26,392 nt of DNA, from positions 1 through 26,392 of the forward strand of contig JWZX01002784.1 of NCBI GenBank assembly GCA_001275005.1. The letters are read 5' to 3'. The DNA comes from Chrysochromulina tobinii (taxonomy: Eukaryota; Haptophyta; Prymnesiales; Chrysochromulinaceae). Positions within the stretch are counted from its first letter, which is position 1; the number at the start of each line of letters is the position of its first letter. This document shows positions 23,562-26,392 of this stretch, in pieces. The notes under the pieces were generated by a model. That model saw only the letters and a program-made list of their open reading frames with translations. It was not told the origin of the DNA and searched no databases. Position numbers and translations under genes: made by a program.

Positions 23562-25336
23562 ATGGTCGTCAACGTGGCCCCTGAGCCGACGGTGGAGTCG
23601 GCCTTGCGGCAGGTGCTCCAGTACGAGAACGTATCGTTTGGCGAGTCGGGCGAGGGTCCAGGGCAGTACAAGCTGCCACGCTTCATCGCGGTGACGTCCA
23701 AGGGCAGCCTCGTCATCTCTGACTTTGTGAACCAGCGGGTGCAGCTAGTGAGCGACGCGGGTCGGCACCAGCATACCATCGGGACGCACGGCACCGCCCC
23801 GGGCCACATCAACGGCCCGTCAGGCGTCGCGTGCGACAGCAACCACATCTTCTTGTGCGAGGGTGGTAACCACCGGGTGCAGAAGCTGTCGATCGCGGAC
23901 GGAACGCCGGTAGGGCGCGCGGGCAAGCACGGCCGGGATGCGGGCAACCTGTGGTGCCCCATGGGCGTCGCCGTCGCCATGCGCGCCCATGGAGATGGAG
24001 CTGAGAGTGCTCCCAACAAGATCGGCGAGGCCAGCCTGCTCTTCGTAGCCGACCACGTCAACGGGCGTGTCGCATGCTTCGAGGCGGATAAGATGGAGCA
24101 CGTGCGCACGTTCAGCGAGCGCGGCTCCGAGCCCGGCCAGCTGCTGTACCCCACGGGCATCGCCGTCAAGGACGATGAGGTCTTTGTCGCCGACACGGGC
24201 AACCACCGCATCTCGGTCTGTCCTCGAAGAAGGGAGAACCCGTTGATGACCACTGATGACTACTGATGACCACTGATGACCACTGATGACCGATGATGAA
24301 CTCTCACATCAGGTCTTCTCGAAAAAGGGAGAGTTCCAGCGCGTGCTTGGCGAGACCCCCGGCGGTGGTCCGGGCAGCGGCCCCGGCCAGCTGACCGAGC
24401 CACGTGGCCTCACCTTCGCCAAGGTGCCGCGCTGATGACCTCTGATGACCCCTGATGACCCCTGATGACCCCTGATGACCTCTGATGACCGAGCCACGTG
24501 GCCTCACCTTCGCCAAGGTGCCGTGCTGATTGTGCGCCACGGATTGTGCCACGGATTGCCACGGATTGCCACGGATCGCCACTATTTGGCCTCTGACCGA
24601 GCCTAAATGACACACTGAGCGGCTGAGATCGCCTCTGATCGCCTCGGATGGCAGCTGATGGCCACTGATTGCCACGGATGGCCTTGCATTCACCTTGCAT
24701 CGGCAGGGGTGGCTCGTAGTCGCCGAGTCGAAGCGTCTCTCCGTCTCGCATGCATGTGCTCACCACGGCGCTGAGTACCTCTGATGACCTCTGATGAGTC
24801 GAAGCGTCTCTCCGTCTCGCATGCATGTGCTCACCACGGCGGTCTTTGCAGGGGTGGCTCGTCGTCGCCGAGTCGAAGCGCCTCTCCGTCTTCTCGCCGC
24901 CCGGCATCTTCCAGCAGTGCATCGAGCTGCCTCACGTGGGCCAGCTGTGGGACTGCGGATTCGACTCGGTGAGCGAAGTCTGTTACGTGAGCGACATTCG
25001 GGCGGGGAGCCCCAAGATCTTTGCGCTCGCGATGCGCGGCGGCTCGTTTGATGACAACCTGTCCGAGGTGTGGACTGCCAGTGTGATTCCCCGACTGACG
25101 GCTATAGCTGATGGCCCCTGATGACGATAGGTGGCTAGCTGATGGCCCCTGATGACGATTGGTGGCTAGCTGATGGAGGCCCCTGATGATGATTGGTGGC
25201 TAGCTGATGGCCCCTGACGACGATTGATGACGCCCCTGAGGACCCTTTTGATTGCTCCCACACACAGGCGGAGAAGGCTTCCAAAAAGACTGCTCTCAAG
25301 AAGGCGGCCGAGGCCGAGAAGAGCGCGAAGAAGTGA
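23562..25336 (+). CDS. NHL-repeat six-bladed beta-propeller protein
   Basis: Four exons, all phase 0: 23562-24215, 24313-24423, 24852-25067 and 25268-25336, giving 349 residues and a TGA stop. NHL-type units follow each other: GPGQYKLPRFIAVTSKGSLV, PGHINGPSGVACDSNHIFLC, GNLWCPMGVAVAMRAHGDG, EPGQLLYPTGIAVKDDEVFV, GPGQLTEPRGLTFAKGWLVV and VGQLWDCGFDSVSEVCYVSD, each closing with a VxDxxNxRVxxF-like strand. Blade 5 is completed only when exons 2 and 3 are joined, which supports that junction. The last exon adds a Lys/Ala-rich tail (KKAAEAEKSAKK). There is no signal peptide, TM segment or RING. NHL propellers bind proteins or RNA; the partner here is unknown. The start is the first in-frame ATG, at 23562. 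The gene lies head to head with the giant gene. Confidence 0.85.
24216..24312 (+). repeat. NHL intron 1: exon copy plus TGATGACCAC array
   Basis: The first 25 or so intron bases (GTCTGTCCTCGAAGAAGGG...) are a diverged copy of the next exon start (GTCTTCTCGAAAAAGGG...). The rest is five or six TGATGACCAC units ending ACATCAG. Confidence 0.75.
24424..24851 (+). mobile_element. Large mosaic intron of the NHL gene with two family A cores
   Basis: In order it contains a TGATGACCCC array and a copy of the exon 2 end (GAGCCACGTGGCCTCACC...; 24397-24426 repeated at 24491-24520). Next is a GATTGCCACG array, then a copy of the exon 3 start (GGTGGCTCGTAGTCGCCGAG) running into GCATGCATGTGCTCACC and ACGGCGC. 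A second partial copy with the same core follows, ending in GTCTTTGCAG. Both cores lie on the plus strand, that is, in the sense direction of this gene. Confidence 0.7.
25068..25267 (+). repeat. NHL intron 3 with ~31-bp higher-order repeat
   Basis: Four copies of a unit of about 31 bp (CTGATGGCCCCTGATGACG plus ATTGGTGGCTAG), each carrying two of the usual 10-bp units. The intron ends in TTGCTCCCACACACAG. Confidence 0.65.
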
Positions 25337-25867
25337 TCTAGGTGTGCACGCATGCAAGCTCGGAACTGCAGCCGAGCAGGGTAACTATGTGCCTCTGACT
25401 TCTGAGCAGAGAGACACTTGTCAAACGAAACGGATGTGCCGGTAATAAAGTAAATCCGTGTGCGGTGCGACGTACCGCTACCCGACCGGTATGTAGTAGC
25501 CGTATCATCCGGGGGCACGGGCCGCACGTACTACCGTTAACCGTACTTTCTACTTAGCCGCACGACCTACGAACCTCTGGGGACTGCGACGTCTGGGGGA
25601 GCTCCCTGGCGCTCTCCGGCTCTCGTCCTCTGCACATTTTCGTTCCTGACCGATTTTCCTGGCCGCTGCGCTGCACACATCACATCAGCCTGAACATCGA
25701 TGACGAATACAGTAGTCAGTACTAAATCGACATCGATACATTCATTATACATTGTATCAGGAAATCCTAACCACGAATGGTACCCAAACGTCAATTTGGA
25801 CTTTGCCACATCTTGGTCCCACGCCATGCCTCCCTGTCGAGCCTCCCTGCCGCGCCTGCTCAGACCT
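25337..25867. other. Intergenic region between convergent genes
   Basis: There is no convincing coding frame, RNA gene or intron repeat array. Composition is less GC-rich, with an A+T patch at about 25690-25760. The region should hold the 3' UTRs of the NHL gene and of the partial gene at the right end. Confidence 0.5.
25444..25449 (+). terminator. Possible polyadenylation signal AATAAA of the NHL gene
   Basis: The hexamer AATAAA lies about 110 nt after the NHL stop codon, in a distance range usual for a 3' UTR. Algal lineages differ in their signals, so this is a candidate only. Confidence 0.35.
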
Positions 25868-26392
25868 CTAACGAGTACGTGATGAGGCGCCCTCGAGCGC
25901 CTCAATCGCCGTCTTCACCGCGGACACTAGCTGCGACGCCTCCGCCTCATCCCGTGGGCCATCGCGGCGCCACCGATCGTCGTCGAGGTGGCGCGCGGCA
26001 TTCGCCCAAATGCGGAGCGAGTGCAACCGATCTTTCAGGTCGATCCGCATGCCACACTCGCGATGCCAATAGTTGATGCGCTCCTCAAAGCCCTCGGGCG
26101 CCTTCGCCGCCCTCGCTGCATAGATGGCGTCGAGTCGAGACATGACGCTGCTGAATGCGAGCAGCATATTGTCCTTGATGCCCTTGTGCGCATCGGTGCC
26201 CTTGCGCATCTCACGCACCTGCATCGAGAGCGGCGTGGGCACGTAGCCAGCCGCCGTGCTCGCGGGCCGTTCCGAGCTCGAAAGCACCGAGCCGTCGAGC
26301 GCGGCCTGGCCACTGCCTCTGCTGCCATCTTCATCCACCAGGCTCGTGAGCGTCGCGAGTGCGGCGGACACCGGGAGCCTCTTCCGCTCCTT
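25868..26392 (-). CDS. Unrecognised protein, 3' part only (runs off right edge)
   Basis: An open frame from the window edge to a TAG at 25868-25870 gives the last 174 residues. It starts inside the gene (KERKRLPVSAALATLTSL), with no ATG assignable in the window. The conserved-looking part is KGIKDNMLLAFSSVMSRLDA, INYWHRECGMRIDLKDRLHS and LRIWANAARHLDDDRWRRDG, then AEASQLVSAVKTAIEALEG. The LRxWxNxARH segment resembles the helical RNxxxH-type signature of HEPN/DUF4145-like domains, but the Arg is displaced, so this is only a suggestion. No intron repeat array interrupts the frame, and base composition matches the other genes. It is convergent with the NHL gene. Confidence 0.55.
   Translation of the reverse strand, partial: KERKRLPVSAALATLTSLVDEDGSRGSGQAALDGSVLSSSERPASTAAGYVPTPLSMQVREMRKGTDAHKGIKDNMLLAFSSVMSRLDAIYAARAAKAPEGFEERINYWHRECGMRIDLKDRLHSLRIWANAARHLDDDRWRRDGPRDEAEASQLVSAVKTAIEALEGASSRTR

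Noticed and set aside
25567-25905. Minus-strand open frame of about 112 codons in the intergenic region
   Set aside because: It has no recognisable domain, overlaps the end of the partial gene, and is in A+T-richer DNA without repeat introns or a supporting context.

Overview
This is a GC-rich nuclear fragment from a eukaryote, most likely a unicellular alga. Introns are short, dense and unusual. A haptophyte or another introner-rich alga (pelagophyte, dinoflagellate) would fit, but the sequence does not settle the lineage. Nothing here looks prokaryotic: no operons, about 55 coding exons in one gene, and GT-AG introns throughout.

Layout: (1) positions 25-23265, minus strand, hold one giant gene that runs off the left edge. 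I could rebuild about 55 exons by reading frame, splice phase and protein family similarity. They encode roughly 5,200 residues before the window ends. The centre is a DUF3638/DUF3645-type protein (fungal and protist 'ubiquitin thioesterase-like' giants) with a nucleotide-binding motor core. Its C-terminal part carries EF-hands, a VPS62/DUF946-like beta region, a WW domain, a PDZ domain, a long Ala/Glu/Gln coiled coil and a small conserved C-terminal module. (2) 23266-23561 is a short divergent intergenic region, richer in A+T. (3) 23562-25336, plus strand, is a complete four-exon gene for a 349-residue NHL beta-propeller with a Lys-rich tail. (4) 25337-25867 is intergenic and contains an AATAAA. 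(5) 25868-26392, minus strand, is the 3' part of an unrecognised gene that leaves the window on the right.

The striking biology is in the introns. Nearly all of them, in both intron-bearing genes, are built from roughly 10-bp tandem units (consensus TGATGACCTC / TGATTGCCTC) that always lie in the sense direction. The repeat strand flips exactly where the gene strand flips, and the arrays are absent from both intergenic regions. Each unit carries a CTRAY branch-point-like core and stop codons. The introns are also flanked by direct copies of the adjacent exon (about 10 to 50 nt), typically as |GT...AG|GT, with some exon/intron junctions duplicated or triplicated. Two further intron families share short conserved cores ending in ...CCCCACAG (family A, with GCTCACCACGGCGCC) or ...CCTAATTTGGCAG (family B). 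Together this looks like a genome in active intron gain through local exon duplication combined with repeat arrays or introner-like cores.

Splice junctions were assigned by hand. Those of exons 1/2, 19/20, 43/44, 44/45 and 46/47 remain uncertain. No functional link between the genes is evident beyond the shared intron type and the head-to-head promoter region.
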